64,000 nucleotides of DNA, taken from contig CAVSYR010000004.1 in the NCBI GenBank assembly GCA_963732225.1, positions 1 through 64,000 of the forward strand, in the 5' to 3' direction. Within the stretch, counting starts at the first letter, position 1, and every line of letters begins with the position of its first letter. Under the pieces are notes generated by a model, which was not told the origin of the DNA, ran no database searches, and saw only the letters and a list, made by a program, of their open reading frames with translations. Shown piece after piece: positions 1 through 11,042 of the stretch. Source of the stretch: VRUE01 sp963732225 (GTDB lineage: Bacteria > Actinomycetota > Thermoleophilia > Solirubrobacterales > 70-9). Position numbers and translations under genes: made by a program.

Positions 1-25
1 TCGCGCTGCGCTTCAGGCCGGCCGG

Positions 26-448
26 TTAGGTGCGGTCGAGCAGTCGCGCCGCCCGATCGGCTGCGCGCAGCGCCTCGGGCTTGCCGAGCAGTGGCAGCAG
101 GACGAGGAATACGAAACTCGGCAGCCGCTGTGGAAGCCGCGCACTCTGACCCGAGAGGATGTCGCTGCGGACGACGAACTCCGCTCCTTCGAGCGCCCCT
201 TGCAGGGCGAGAGGCTCAACTGGCTCTCCCGGTTGCAGCCCCGCCAGCCTTGCGAGGCCTGCTCTCAGCTCGGTCACGAGTTGCTCGTCCTGATCGAGCC
301 GCGAGTCCGAAGCGAGCGTCTCCGCCTGCCGGTGCTGAGCGGGCGCCTCAGTGCAGCCCTCGTTGGAGAGATCGCTGAGGACTTGGATCAAGCGCCGGCG
401 CTCAAGGCCCTCGGCGGGTCGATCAGCCACTGCCACAGTCTCGTCCAC
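26..448 (-). CDS. Hypothetical protein, 140 aa
   Basis: A GTG-started frame of 140 residues that I do not recognise. It is acidic and helical in its first two thirds and has a short hydrophobic stretch (FVFLVLLPLLG) near residue 115 that could be a single weak membrane segment. It lies divergent to the TetR-type gene that starts 148 bases away, an arrangement often seen for a regulator and its target, so it may be controlled by that regulator. Nothing in the sequence indicates a catalytic site. Function unknown. Confidence 0.5.
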   Translation of the reverse strand: MDETVAVADRPAEGLERRRLIQVLSDLSNEGCTEAPAQHRQAETLASDSRLDQDEQLVTELRAGLARLAGLQPGEPVEPLALQGALEGAEFVVRSDILSGQSARLPQRLPSFVFLVLLPLLGKPEALRAADRAARLLDRT

Positions 449-595
449 GTTGTTCCCCGTTTCCCTGAACTGCTTTTCCCTGAACTGCTGCCGCTACACT
501 GTAGCACTTCGCTTTACAGGCGGTTAGCGGTCCTCAGTCAGTGCACCGACAGGCGGCCGCGCCAAACCGAGTGGAGAGGTGAGTAGATTTCAGAC

Positions 596-1330
596 GTGAG
601 GGAGAAATCGCCCCCGGGGCGGCAGGGAAACGGCCGGTCCGCGACGGCGGCAGCGGACGGCTCGCGCGGTCGAGGGTCGCGACCCTCGAAAGGGCGCGGC
701 GGGCTGAGGGCCGAGGCGATCGTCGAAGCGGCGATTCGGATCGCGGACTCCGAAGGCCTGCCGGCGGGTCTCATTCGCCGCGTCGCCGCGGAGCTCGATG
801 CTAGGGCGATGAGCCTCTACGACCACTTCGAGAACAAGGACGACCTGCTGGCGGCGATGGCCGAGAAGGTCTCGGGGGAGAGCTTGATCGAGGGGCCGAT
901 GCCGGGCGAGTGGCGCGAGGCGTTGACCCTCCTGTCAAGACGGGTGTACGTCATGTTGGTGGCGCATCCGTGGCTGGTGGCGATCGCCCCTATCCAGTAC
1001 CGACGCCTTGGGCCAAACGCCGTCAGATCAGCCAAGCAGTACGTCGAAGCCCTCGAGCCTCTCGGCCTGGAACCCAGCGAGTTGTGGTTCGTCGCAGGGA
1101 CGGTCAATGACTACCTGGTCGGCAACGCACACCGCACGGCAAATCGCCCTCCTGGAGGGGAGCTGCAGGACTCGATTCCGCAGAGCGAGTTACAAGAGAC
1201 CCCGGAGCTCTCCTCGCTGCCGGACTACTTTCGCTCGCGGGCCTCGATTGAGCGCTTCAAAAGGGGCCTGCAGCTCGTGTTGAAGGGAATCGAAGCGGAA
1301 CTGGAAATTAGAAAAGACCAACGGGGCTGA
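596..1330 (+). CDS. TetR/AcrR-family transcriptional regulator
   Basis: A 244-residue protein. After a basic, low-complexity N-terminal tail of about 40 residues comes a TetR-type helix-turn-helix: RAEAIVEAAIRIADSEGL, then the recognition-helix region ending in AMSLYDHFENKDDLL (about residues 75-90). The rest is an all-helical ligand domain. The GTG start follows a purine-rich stretch (gtggagaggtgag). By family it would repress a nearby gene until a small ligand binds; the divergent 140-aa gene is the obvious local candidate. The reading frame is intact, unlike the genes to its right, which fits a chromosomal flank outside the mobile element. Confidence 0.85.
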   Translation: MREKSPPGRQGNGRSATAAADGSRGRGSRPSKGRGGLRAEAIVEAAIRIADSEGLPAGLIRRVAAELDARAMSLYDHFENKDDLLAAMAEKVSGESLIEGPMPGEWREALTLLSRRVYVMLVAHPWLVAIAPIQYRRLGPNAVRSAKQYVEALEPLGLEPSELWFVAGTVNDYLVGNAHRTANRPPGGELQDSIPQSELQETPELSSLPDYFRSRASIERFKRGLQLVLKGIEAELEIRKDQRG

Positions 1331-1724
1331 AGGTTAGAACGGGACCCGAACCGCTCAGACCCAGCGGCGGTCTGCGACGGCGGATACGGTTTCGGAATGC
1401 GCCCGACGAGAATCGAACTCGCGACCTTCGGCTTGAAAGGCCAGGGGACATTTGGAGCGAATTTGGCTCTGGACATCGAGATTCTCACGGTTTCCGGCTG
1501 GGCGATGTAGCCGAAATGTAGCCAGCGCCTCGAGTGACTCGTGGTGGAAAACAGCGCGCTGGTGAGGATGTCAGTTATGAGATCGGTACTCCGGCACTCG
1601 GTCGGACGACAAGAAGTCGAGGGGTTCCCTCCACGGTGATCGCCGGAGCCCACCGGGTACCCCGGCTTGAGAGGCTCGGTTTCCTCGCTGAGAATTGCTT
1701 GTGCGCAATCCGGTAGGAGGGCCT
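1331..1724. other. Integrase-proximal spacer holding the att site
   Basis: No convincing gene lies between the TetR-type gene and the integrase stop. The stretch holds the partial tRNA (1398-1443) and then about 280 bases without recognisable coding. Element DNA should begin at the right edge of the tRNA fragment. Confidence 0.5.
1398..1443 (-). tRNA. 3' half of a tRNA gene (probable att site, anticodon loop UUC-like)
   Basis: On the minus strand the sequence reads an anticodon-loop CTTTCAA, a T-arm GCGAG-TTCGATT-CTCGT with paired stem, then the acceptor 3' strand CGGGCGC and discriminator A. The upstream bases do not form a D-arm or the matching acceptor strand, so only the 3' half is present. 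Together with the tyrosine integrase reading toward it 280 bases away, this is best read as the attachment-site copy left at one end of an integrated element. The intact tRNA should lie at the other end; I do not find it in the window. The Glu identity (anticodon UUC) is tentative. Confidence 0.7.
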
Positions 1725-2940
1725 CAGCCGATCACCTGGCGAATCGCGTCGTGGCTGCGCTGCGAGGGGGTGGGTGTAGACGGAGATCATCGTCTCGACC
1801 GTGTGGCCGGCGACCAGGGCGAGGTCGGCGTCGTCGATGCCGGCGGCGCGCAGGTGGGTGACGTAGGAGTGGCGGAACTCGTGCGGGGTCGGGTCGAGGC
1901 CGGTGGCGATCTGGGCCGGCACCCAGACGTCGCGGTAGAAGTTGCGCTCGCGCCAGAGCTTGCCGCGTCGGCGTCGGGAAGAGCAGGTCGGTGTCGATCC
2001 GGGTCGGGCGTCGATTCGATCAGCGCGGCGAGGGTCGGCGGCACCGGCACGGTGCGCTCGTGGTTCTTCTGCTCGCTGGATTCGACCAGCTCGCCTTCGT
2101 GGGCGGAGAAGCGGAAGCTGAGCGAGCGAGCCGTCGAAGTCGGAGCGGTGCAGGGCGAGGAACTCGCCGAGCCGCAGACCGGTCAGGCCCGGTGTGAGCA
2201 GCAGCGCCTCGTAGTCGTGGGCGGAATAGAAGCGGCGCTTGCGCTTCCCTTTGGGCCGCTTGGCGCGCGGGTCGGGCGGGCGCTCGGTTCGCGGCCCTGA
2301 CCTCGGGACGGCCACCGGTGGCGAACTCGCGCATCTGCTCGAAGCTCCAGACGCGGACCTTGCGGGGCGGCTTTTTGATCCGCGGGTCGCTGCGGCGCAG
2401 GCGCAGGCCCGATGAAGGCGTTGGCCTCGGCGACGTCGTCGCCGATCGCGTCCTCGGCCATCGCCGAGAGCGCGCTGAGGATGTCCGCGCGCGCCCTGGG
2501 CCGCGCGACCTTCGACGCGCAGCATGTGGTCGACCAGAGCAAGCGCCTGGCGGCGGCGCAGTTCGTCGAACTCCCAATCGCGCAGCGGCCGACCTTCGAT
2601 CTCGACGTCGAGCACGTAGCCGATGCGATCGCGGTTGGTCTTGTTGGTGCGCTCGGAGCGCGGGTGGCGCTGCAGCCAGCGGTCGAAGTAGGCGCCGATC
2701 TGCTCGGGGCGACGACGACCGCTGTCGTGGAGGCGCTCGAGCGCCTCGTCGATCGCCGCCTGCGCGTCGCCTTTGCGCGCGAAGGTCGAGCTTGCCGCCG
2801 TTCCAGCGCGGCTTCGCGTAGCGGCCGTGCGACCGTCGAGGTCGCGGTAGCGGGCGATCCAGACGACGCGGCCGTCCGGGTAGGTGCGCTTGTAGGGAGC
2901 CTGGCGCGGGCGGCCGACCGCGCGGCGCGGCGCGGCTCAT
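1725..2940 (-). pseudogene. Tyrosine-recombinase integrase (frame-broken)
   Basis: Site-specific recombinase expected to insert and excise the element at the tRNA. Reading across frames gives a SAM-like N-terminal DNA-binding region (PDGRVVWIARYRDLDGR, then a stretch around HPRSERTNKTNRDRIG) and the catalytic domain. The catalytic set is visible: Arg in GLTGLRLGEFLAL, H-x-x-R in HEFRHSYVTHLRAAGI, and GHTVETMISVYTH with the Tyr nucleophile. The ATG overlaps the stop of the upstream xis-like gene (ATGA), so the two are translationally coupled. At least three frame changes occur, but the coding sense on both sides is well kept, so the breaks may be base errors. The C-terminus reads best as ending DAIRQVIG at 1725. 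Confidence 0.8.
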
Positions 2941-3153
2941 GCGACGGCCACCTGGCGCTCGTCGCGGAACTGGGCGACGAAGGCAGTCGACGTCGGTCGG
3001 GTCAAAGCGCCGGCAGCCGTCGAGCTTGTAGGAGCGCAGCCGGCCTTCGGCGACCCATTTGCGGATCATGCGATCGGAGACCTGCAGGTAGGAGGCGAGC
3101 GAGTCCGGGGTGAACCAGGCGACCCGCTCGGTCTCGATCGATAGCTCGGTCAT
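2937..3153 (-). pseudogene. Excisionase-type helix-turn-helix protein (frame-broken)
   Basis: About 70 residues. The core WFTPDSLASYLQVSDRMIRK, then WVAEGRLRSYKLDGCRRF, is the MerR/excisionase-type winged helix-turn-helix that directs tyrosine integrases toward excision. The ATG at 3153 is preferred over an upstream start because it begins next to the conserved domain. A 1-nt frame change near 2990 sits in the tail; with it corrected the protein ends in FRDERQVAVA, whose TGA overlaps the integrase ATG. The tight xis-int pairing next to the att site supports the role. Confidence 0.75.
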
Positions 3154-3280
3154 GCGCCAGCAAGACGTTTCAAGCGCTTCGGATGTCCGGTAGCGTGTGC
3201 AGTTCATATGCGCTCCCATCGCTCGCTAAGACGCGAACTGCGAGCGTCTTCGGCGCCGCTGAGGCGCCGGATGTGCGATG

Positions 3281-3540
3281 CTAGACCGGCCGGACCCATC
3301 GGGCAAGTCGCCGAGGTATCCGCGCCTGGCGCCGGTAGTCGGCTGACCAGGACGGCCAGCTCGGCCCGCGACTCGAAGCCGGCCTCGACGAAGTAGGCGC
3401 GGCCGGGTCGTCGACGGCGAAGTCGTAGACGTGGACGACGCCGTCGATCCGGCGGCCGACCAGGGCCCGGGTGCCGGTCGGCGGTCTCGTAGCGGCCGAG
3501 CTCGACCTGCTGGCCTGGCTTGCATGGCGGTGGCGCTCAT
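3281..3540 (-). pseudogene. Small conserved element protein (frame-broken)
   Basis: About 85 residues when frames are joined: MSATAMQA, then VELGRYETADGTRALVGRRI, then DGVVHVYDFAVDDP and a tail ending in LVSDYRRQARI. It resembles small accessory proteins found beside integrases of actinobacterial elements, but I cannot name a family. It lies between the cell-wall hydrolase and the xis gene in the same direction. The bases just upstream (about 3560-3680) are rich in gcagcg motifs like those ahead of other operons in this element. Function unknown. Confidence 0.45.
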
Positions 3541-3712
3541 CGCGGACCTCCTCGCTCGTGGACGGATTCGCCGATCCGCAGGGCAGGGCTGAGGCGGAGC
3601 GGAACCCGAGCGCAGCGAGGGCGCGGAGCGAGTCCCGCTTGCGGGACTTGAAGCGAGGCCGGGCCTGCCAGGATCGGGCGAATTCGGTCACGGGCGAGTG
3701 CGAATCGTCGTG

Positions 3713-4947
3713 CTAAGGCCCAAGCGGAAAGACCCGTACCCAGCGCGGCGGCGGGCAGAGTTCCGAGCATCCGAAGCTCGAGCTCTGCCAGGAGATGTGC
3801 AGGTGCGCGTTACTCCCGGCGTGGGCCGGATCGCCGTGCTCGGGATAGCCGTTGTAGCCGATGAACTGGATCGCCGGGACCAGCGGGCAGACCGGAGCCG
3901 TGCCCGAGGCGCCGCAGACGTTCGCGCCAGCCGAGCGTTTCGGCGGCCGCCGGGCGGTCTCATCCCAACCCTGGCCGGTGGCCGGAACCAGGTCGACGGC
4001 GGTGCCGTCGCCGTGGGTTTGGTGGCCGGTCTCCCGCGCCGCGATGACGCGCAGGTCGAAGGTCTGCAGCACCCAGATCAGGTCGGGCCAGAGGCGCGAG
4101 TCGACGACCTCGGGGGCACCGCCGCCGACCCAGTAGCGGGTGGGAATCGGCTTGAAGGCGCGCGGCGCGTAGAGCGTCTCGACCTCGCGCAGGTCGGCGT
4201 GGCCGCCGGGAGCGCCATATGGGCCGCCGTGCAGACCACCTCGGCCACCGATCTTCGCCGCTTTCGCTTCGACCTCTTCGACGTACCACTGGGCGTGGTT
4301 GTAGGCGAAGATCGCCGCGGCCAGTCCCCCGGCGCACCGGAGGCGTGCAGGTAGTTGGCGGTGCCGAAGACCGAGTCGGGGACGCTGTAGGGGTCCGCGT
4401 CCGTCGCCGTCGGCATCGACGCCGTAGGTCGCCCAGGTCGGGACGAGGAACTGGCCGGGGCCCTCGGCGCCGGCCGAGTTGGTGCCCGAGTGGACGCCGG
4501 GCAGGGTCGAGCGGCCGAAGTCCGACTCGACGTAGTGGATCGCGGCGACGATCGAGAAGCCGCGCGGGCCGAGCTCGTAGCGGGTCAGCGGGCCGAAGCA
4601 CGGCAGGTATGCCGGCCCGCCCGGAGCCGGGCCAGCGTGCACTCCTGGCCCGAGTCCGGCGCCGAGGCGACGAAGAGGCCCGACGAAGAGCAGGCCGAGC
4701 AGCGGGAGGCGCCGAGCGGGCGAGGGCCAGGACGAGTTGCGGCGCCACCGACCGGCGGCGCGCGCGCCGGGTCGCCCGACGGCCGAAGCGGTGCGAGAAC
4801 GCCCGCCGCCGCGCACGAGAGAGGCGACAGCGCCCGCGGCGGGCGGCGGGCGAGGAGATCGCGAGGCGCTCGGCGGGCCTGACCGCTTCGGGAGGCGGCT
4901 GAGCTTCGCGCGGCGCTGGCGCGGCCGGGTGGCCGTGCAGGCGACTC
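3713..4947 (-). pseudogene. Conjugative cell-wall hydrolase: lytic transglycosylase with C-terminal M15-like peptidase (frame-broken)
   Basis: Expected to open peptidoglycan for the conjugation channel (VirB1-like role). The N-terminal part is Arg/Pro-rich with a hydrophobic anchor (PLLGLLFVGLFVAS). The transglycosylase domain shows the catalytic E-S pair in AIHYVESDFGRST, GPGQFLVPTWATYGVDADGD, and AAIFAYNHAQWYVEEV. The C-terminal domain has GHQTHGDGTAVDLVP and a late AHLHISW, the H...D...H-x-H layout of M15-type zinc peptidases. The likely start is at the CTGAGTCGCC position overlapping the preceding VirB6-like stop; the exact start is uncertain. Several frame changes occur in the N-terminal third and near 4370. 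Confidence 0.7.
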
Positions 4948-7553
4948 AGGTGGCCGACTCGTGAGCAGGAGGCCGAAGCCAGGGCGAGGTCCGGCCTCGC
5001 TGGGCGAGGAGCGGTGGGCGCGCGCCGCGCGTCTCGGCCACGTGGCGGGGCCGTCACAGGTGCTTCGAGGGCGGCGAGAAGGCGCCGCCGCTGCAGAGGA
5101 TCGCCGAGGCGCAGGCGGCGAGAGCAGCGCCAGCTCGTTGGCGCGGCGCGTCAGCGCCCCGGCTGAGGGAGTCGGCGCGAGCGGGCGCTCGGCGACGCGC
5201 AGGCGTCGCGGCGCGCCGCCGCCTCGCGGCGCTGGCGCAGCCGCTCGGCGGCGAGCGCGGGCGCGGCCGACGATGCGGCCGGGCGGCTCGGCGGTGACCG
5301 CGAGCCGCTTCAGGTCGCGACGGCGGGCCTTCTCGATCTCGGCCTCGGCGCGCTCGCGCTCGGGGCCGCGCAGGCTCTCGAACTGCGCCCGCTCATAGCC
5401 GGCGCGGTGGGCGTGATCGGCGGGATCGCGGGAGCGCTCGAAGCAGCTCGCGGTCCTCGGCCGCGAAGCGCTCGAGGTCTCGCTCGCTCCAGCGCACGCC
5501 GATCGGCGCTGCTGGTTGCGCTCGGCGCCGCTCGAGCAGCCGCTTTGCGGCGCGCGTAGCGCTCCTCGGCGTGGGAGCCGCGGGCGCCGGCGACGTCGGG
5601 CATCGCGCTCGTTCTTCGACGATGGGTCGCGAACTCGGTCCGCAGGTCTCGGCGCTCGCCCGGGGCGCTGCGAAACGTCGGTGCGCGTAGCGACGCCGGC
5701 CTCGTGGGCGGCGACGGTCTCGCGGGCCTCGCGGTAGCGCTGGTCGGCGAGCGCGCGGGCGCCCTCGTGCAGCGAGCCCTTGGCGGTCTCGCGGGTCGCC
5801 TCGGCGCCGAGCGTCCGGCGCTCGCGGCGCCAGCTGCGCGCCGCGGCGGGCGAGGCCGCGGACGCCGTCGCCGGCGCTGCGCGAGACCGCCTGCGCGACG
5901 CCGAAGGCGGCGAGAGCCGCCGAGGCCGACGGTGCCTGCGGCGCTCGTGCTCGCCGATCGAGAGCAGCCGATCAGCTCGGCGCGCTTGAGGAAGACCGCC
6001 CAGGTGAAGGCGCAGGAGAGCAGGAAGCCGGTGGCGCTGCCGCCCGGGCCGTCGACGCGGCCGAGGATCGCGATGCCGAGCAGGACGATCGAGAGGAAGG
6101 CGGCGTAGATCACCTTGGCGAGGACCGCGCCGAGCAGGGTCAGCCCCCAGGTCTTGAAGGCGCGCCGGCCCGAGTCGCCGAGCAGCGGGAAGAAGAGGGC
6201 GAAGGGCGCGGCGAGCAGGAGGACGAAGGCGATCGCCGCCTGGGTGAAGAGGCGGATCGCGAGCCAGGCCAAGCAGCAGGATCGCGCCGAGCAGGCCGAT
6301 CGCGAAGAGGGCCAGCATCGAGAGCCGGGTGAGGGCGCCGTCGCCGCCCTGGGCGGCGACCTTGGCCTTGTAGTTCGTCGTCGCCGTCGAAGTAGTCCCA
6401 GAGCGCTTCGCGGGCCGGGCTGCCCGGGCGAGGAGCGCAGGTAGAGGTCGATCACCCGGCGCGGCTTGCCGTAGCGCTTGCGGGCGAAGGCGGCGCACTT
6501 GCTTGGGCCTCGGCGCTGCCGAGCTGTGCGTAGGCGGCGATCAGGGCGAGGGCGCCGACGTCGTCGCAGAACTAGTCGTCGGCGCGTTTCGACCGCTTCG
6601 GGCGGCGGCGGCGCAGAGCGCCCAGCTGACGTCGGAGAAGTCGAGGCCGGCGAAGGGCACCTCGACCAGGCGCGACCCAGGTCCGCGACATCGCTTCGGC
6701 GTAGCTGCCGACCGGGCGGTCGAGCGAGCCCGACTGCGGGGCGCTGATCGTCGCCGAGCGCGACTTCGTCGGAGAGGCTCGGCGAGGCGGCCGACCGATT
6801 CGCGCGGCTGGTGGACGACCCAGAGGCCGAGGACGAGCATCGCGATCGCCGCCAGCGTCCCGCCGACCCCGCCGGCGAGGTCGCGGCGCGATCAGGCCGC
6901 GGTAGGCGAACCAGATCCCGCCGCAGACGATCAGGGTCGCGAGCCAGGGGTCGGTGATCTCGGTTGTAGAGGCGACCGACCGCGGCGCGAGATCTGGCTC
7001 ATCGTCTGCGCCGTCGCCGAAGGGGTTGAGGCCGAAGGCGAGACCGAGCAGCTCGAGGATCAGCTTGAGGACGAAGATCAGCCCGAGCCAGATCCCGTTG
7101 AGGATCGTCACGAAGGCCGCGGTGAAGTCGCCGATCGGGTGGGTGACCCCGGTCGAGATGAAGATGTCGAAGCCGTAGTTGGAGGTCGGGTAGTTGCGAC
7201 TCCGGGGCTGCCGTTGGCTTCGCAGCTGAGGCGGGTGGCGCGGTCGCGGATCTGGCCGAGCTGGTCGCAGACCGGGTTGCGGATGCCGAGGCCCGGCGAG
7301 CGGGTCGACCTGGCCCGGAGCGCCGAGTTCCTTGGCGAGGTTGCAGGCGCTGACCTGATTCGGGGTCGGTCAGCTGCGGCGGTTCGGCTCGGCGGCTGGC
7401 GCGTCGGGCGCCCTTGGTGATGTCGCCTGTGGCGGCCGGGGCGGCCTGGCCGCCGCCGCGCGGCGGCGGCGAGCGCCGCCGCGGGCGCCGGCGCAGGCGC
7501 CAGCAGCGGCGAGCGGCGACGATGCGAGGACGCGAGCTGCGGCGAGCGCTCAC
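4946..7553 (-). pseudogene. VirB6/TrbL-like multi-span conjugation protein (frame-broken)
   Basis: A large inner-membrane channel component of a type IV secretion system. The mature-side region carries SNYGFDIFISTGVTHPIGDF, then membrane segments TILNGIWLGLIFVLKLILEL, ATLIVCGGIWFAYRGLIA, AAIAMLVLGLWVVHQP, MLALFAIGLLGAILLLGLA and further spans to about 5990. The last third is a long Arg/Glu-rich, alanine-rich helical tail, as in many actinobacterial homologues. The GTG start at 7553 overlaps the VirB4-like stop (GTGA). It is split over at least eight frame segments. Family assignment is from hydropathy and position next to VirB4. Confidence 0.65.
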
Positions 7554-10003
7554 GCCGGCGCACCGTGCGGCTGCCTCCGTCTCGGCGCCGGCGTCGTGTC
7601 GAGCTCGCCGAGCAGCCAGGCCGGCGGCTCGATCTGGATCGGCGCCACCTGGCCGGCGAAGTCGCGCAGGTAGCAGCGGCCCGGCGCGGTAGCCGAGCAG
7701 GCGCTGGATCGCGGCCTCGTCGTCGGGGTCGAGGCGCAGCAGCTCCAGCGCCCTGCGCGCCTCGACCTCGGTCTCGACGCCGAAGGCGAAGAGGGCGCCG
7801 ACCAGCGGCTCGAGCTCGGCGGCGTCGCCGAGCATCTGGGTGGCGAGGATCGGGGTGATGTTCTGCGAGCGGCCGAGGCGGCTGATCCGCTCCAGCAGCG
7901 CCCGGCCCTGGGTGTCGGAGGTCAGCGCCCAGGCCTCGTCCATCGCCAGCACCGAGTGGCGGTCGGTGTCGGAGGCGCAGAGGCGCAGCGCGTAGGCGGC
8001 GAGCAGGCGCAGGACGGCGAGGCTGGTCCGCTCCTCCTCGAGCCAGCTCGGAGCGCGGCGGTGCCGGCCAGCGGCAGGGTGAGGTTGCGGATCCGCAGCG
8101 AGACGACCTGGGCGTCGCCGACGCTCGGGCAGCTCGCGCCTCGCGCGCCGCCGAGGCCGAGCTTGGCGAGGCCGGCCTGGCCGTGGACCTCGATCGCCCG
8201 GCCGACCTCGACCGCCTCGGCGTTGGCCGAGGCGGCGAGGCGGGCGCAGGACCTCGCGCGCAGCTGCGCGGCGCCGGCCGCGGCGGCCTCGGAGATCGCC
8301 AGGCGCAGCTGGGTCTGCCACTCGGGCTTGACCGGCGCCGGCAGGATCGAGACGAGGAAGTTGTAGGTGAGGTCCTCGCGGGTCTCCTCGGTGCCGATCC
8401 GCATCGGGTCGAGCAGGCCGCGGTAGCGCTCCTCGCCGGAGAGCTCGATCGTCTCGAGCGACTCGGCGACGCCGGGCAGGCGCGTCGAGGCGGTGATCGC
8501 CCTTGGGGTCGATGTCGACGATCGGCCCCGAGCCCTGCAGGAAGGCCTGCCAGACGGCGAGCTCGAGGCAGATCGTCTTGCCCGAGCCGAGGCTGCCGGC
8601 GAGCAGGCAGGTCGGCGGGCGGTTGCGCTGGCAGGCCTCGGCGAGGTCGAACTGGACCGGCGAGCGCGAGCCGCTCAGCGTGTGGCCGATGTAGGGGCCG
8701 ATCTGCGAGCCGACCTGGCTGATCGCGTGCGGCACCATCGCCCCGACCTGGTCGGGCAGCAGGTGCTCCTTGTACTCGGGCAGCGGGAAGGTCGCGGCCG
8801 GCAGCGAGGCGAGGAAGAGGCGGTGCTGCTCGCCGCCGGGGCGGTGCAGCTGCACCCGGCCGTAGGACTCGCGCAGGCGCTCGACCCGCTCCTCGAGCTC
8901 GCGCTCGTCGCGGCCGGCGACCGAGAGCAGCAGCGCCGAGCGCAGGAGCGGCGGGCGGTCGCCGCCGCCGAGCACGCGCCTCCAGCTCGCGGGCGAGATG
9001 CGGGGCGCTCGGCGGCCTCGACCGAGGGGCCGTGCTCGCCGGCTTCCTCCTCGCGGGCGATCTGGTCGGCGTCGACCTTGCGCTTGGCGAGCAGGCGGCG
9101 CGCCTCGCGGTTGGCGAGGAACTCGACCGAGAGGGTGGCGTCGACGCCGAAGCCGAGCTCCAGCGGCGCGAACATCAGCTCGGCCGCCGGGCCGGGGACC
9201 GACCGCCTCCTCGGGCATCGCGCCGAGGACGAGCTGGGCCTGGTGGGCGCGGCCGCGCTCGGAGTCGATCGACCAGCGAGCGCCGCTCGACGGTGACCCG
9301 GCTCTCGTGCAGGCGCAGCAGGTCGTAGCCGTAGGGCTCGAAGCGCTCCTCGCCGCCGGGGTCGAGGAAGCTGAGCGCCTGCGGCGCGAAGCCCTCGTCG
9401 ACGTCGGGCTCGCCGAGGCCGCGGGTGTAGGCGCGGCGGATCAGGCCGGCGAGGCGCTGCGGGCCGACGCGCCGGCAGTCGAGGTAGCCGAGCACGCGCT
9501 CGAAGGCCGCCTCCTCGGCCTGGCGCAGAGCGGCGAGCTGGCGAGCGCGAGATGCCGCGCGGCTCCTCGACGCCGAGCCGCGCGGCGAAGGCGCGCCAGG
9601 CCGCGGCGGCGCCGTCGAGGAGGCCGCCGAGGGGCCGCGCGCGGCGGCGGGCCGAGGCGGACGGCGAGGTAGATCTCCGGGCGCAGCGCGCCGCGGCGCT
9701 CGAACTCGGCGCGGTGTTCGGCGAGGTGGGCGTGCGAAGCGCTCGCGGTGCGCCGTGGCGGGGGTCGAGGGTCGAGAGGGCGCGGCGGACGTAGGCCTCG
9801 GCGTCGAAGGCGCGGGCGACGCGGAGGATCTGGAAGTCGGCCTCGAGCGTGTAGGCGAGCGCCTCGAGGCGCTCGCCGACCTCGATCTTGCGCGACTCGG
9901 AGAGGCCCGGGTAGCTCTGGCCCTCGAGCTCGTAGACCGCCCAGGCGTCGGTCGGGGTGCGCAGGACCAGGTTGGCCCAGAAGAAGTAGTGCGGCTGCCT
10001 CAC
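7550..10003 (-). pseudogene. VirB4/TraC-like conjugation ATPase (frame-broken)
   Basis: The motor ATPase of the secretion channel. In the joined frames the N-terminal domain begins RQPHYFFWANLVLRTPTDAW. The motor domain has Walker A GSLGSGKT, PIVDIDPKGDH after it, Walker B VLAMDEAWAL and the sensor stretch RLGRSQNITPILATQ. The end reads EPPAWLLGELDTTPAPRRRQ. The GTG start at 10003 overlaps the stop of the TcpE-like gene. The total length (818 codons) is divisible by three although the frame changes several times inside, so the indels roughly cancel. This is the most reliably identified secretion gene of the block. Confidence 0.8.
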
Positions 10004-10639
10004 CGCTCCCGCCCTCGAAGACGACGGCGCGCGCCGGCGGGAACCTCGAGCGTCTTGCCGTTGTGCAGCGGCGGACGCGCGAGCTGGCGGAGCGCCAGCT
10101 GCGGGCCGCGGCGCGCGCGGCGCGCGCCGCCGAGCGCGGCACCTGCTCGGCGACCGTGACCGGGTAGCGGAGCAGCAGCCGGGCCGGGCCGCGAGGCGCC
10201 CGCGCGGGTAGCGCGACGCGGCGAGGTCGGGAGCGAGCGCGAGCTCGCCGAGCGGGGCCAGCTCGGCTGCCCGGCGCGGGACAGCGGCGCAGGCGCGGCG
10301 AGGACGCGCGGGCGCAGGCGCCAGGCGAGCAGGCCGACCAGCGCGCGGTGCGGCGGGCGGCCGTCGATCTCCCAGCGCGAGAGCACCCAGGCGGCGGCGA
10401 TCGGCAGGGCGAGCAGGCGCAGCGAGGTCGGCGCGGCCGAGACCAGCAGCGCCGAGCAGCGGCAGGCGGCCGAGCAGCGCGATCGCGGCCAGGCAGGCGA
10501 GCCAGTAGCCGAGCAGGCGCAGCTCGAGGCCGCCGGGCAGCGGGATGCGCCAGCCCTGGATCCGGAAGATGCGCCAGCGGCGGCGGAAGACGAGGCGGTA
10601 GGAGCGGACCACCTTGTCGGGGCTCTCGGCGTCGGGCAT
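10000..10639 (-). pseudogene. TcpE-like conjugal transfer membrane protein (frame-broken)
   Basis: About 210 residues. It begins MPDAESPDKVVRSYRLVFRR, then RWRIFRIQGWRIPLPGGLEL, the aromatic/basic start typical of TcpE-type proteins of Gram-positive conjugation systems. Membrane segments follow (LLGYWLACLAAIALLG and a second around LLALPIAAAWVLSRWEIDG). The C-terminal half is Arg/Ala-rich and ends close to RLRGRER, with the TGA overlapping the next GTG. It sits between a VirB2-like small protein and VirB4, the expected place. One net base is out of frame. Confidence 0.6.
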
Positions 10640-10643
10640 CGGC

Positions 10644-11018
10644 TCAGAAGACCGTCGTTGGCGATGCCCTTGGCGAAGGACTCGATCGACTGCGGGGCGA
10701 GCAGGAAGATCAGGCCGATCAGGGTGATGACGACGATGCCGACGCTGGTGCCGATGTTGCGCGAGGCGAGGGCGCCGACCAAGAGGCAGCCGGCGAGGGC
10801 GGTGAGGACCGGGACGGCCGAGCCGCTGAGCAGGTTGCCGAGGCGGTTGCCGGCGCCGCTGACGTTGCCGCCGCCGCCCCCGGCCGCCGGAAAAGCGACT
10901 TGGTGACGGCGGCCTCGGCGGCGGCGGTCGGCGAGCGATCGTCGAGCGGGGCGAGGACGCCGGCGCCGCAGCAGCAGGGCGGCTGATCGAAGAGGCAGGT
11001 GGCGATTCGGCGTTTCAT
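10644..11018 (-). pseudogene. Small VirB2-like two-span membrane protein (frame-broken)
   Basis: About 120 residues. The N-terminus MKRRIATCLFDQPPCCCG is cysteine-rich; after a glycine run (GGGGGNVSGAGN) come two hydrophobic segments, VLTALAGCLLVGALASRNIG and SVGIVVITLIGLIFLLAPQ, ending ESFAKGIAND. This size and topology fit the pilin-like VirB2/TrbC component. With one base corrected, it would stop at 10644, four bases before the next ATG. The identification is from topology and position only. Confidence 0.5.
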
Positions 11019-11042
11019 CTGGCTCTCCGTTTCGGGTCGTGG

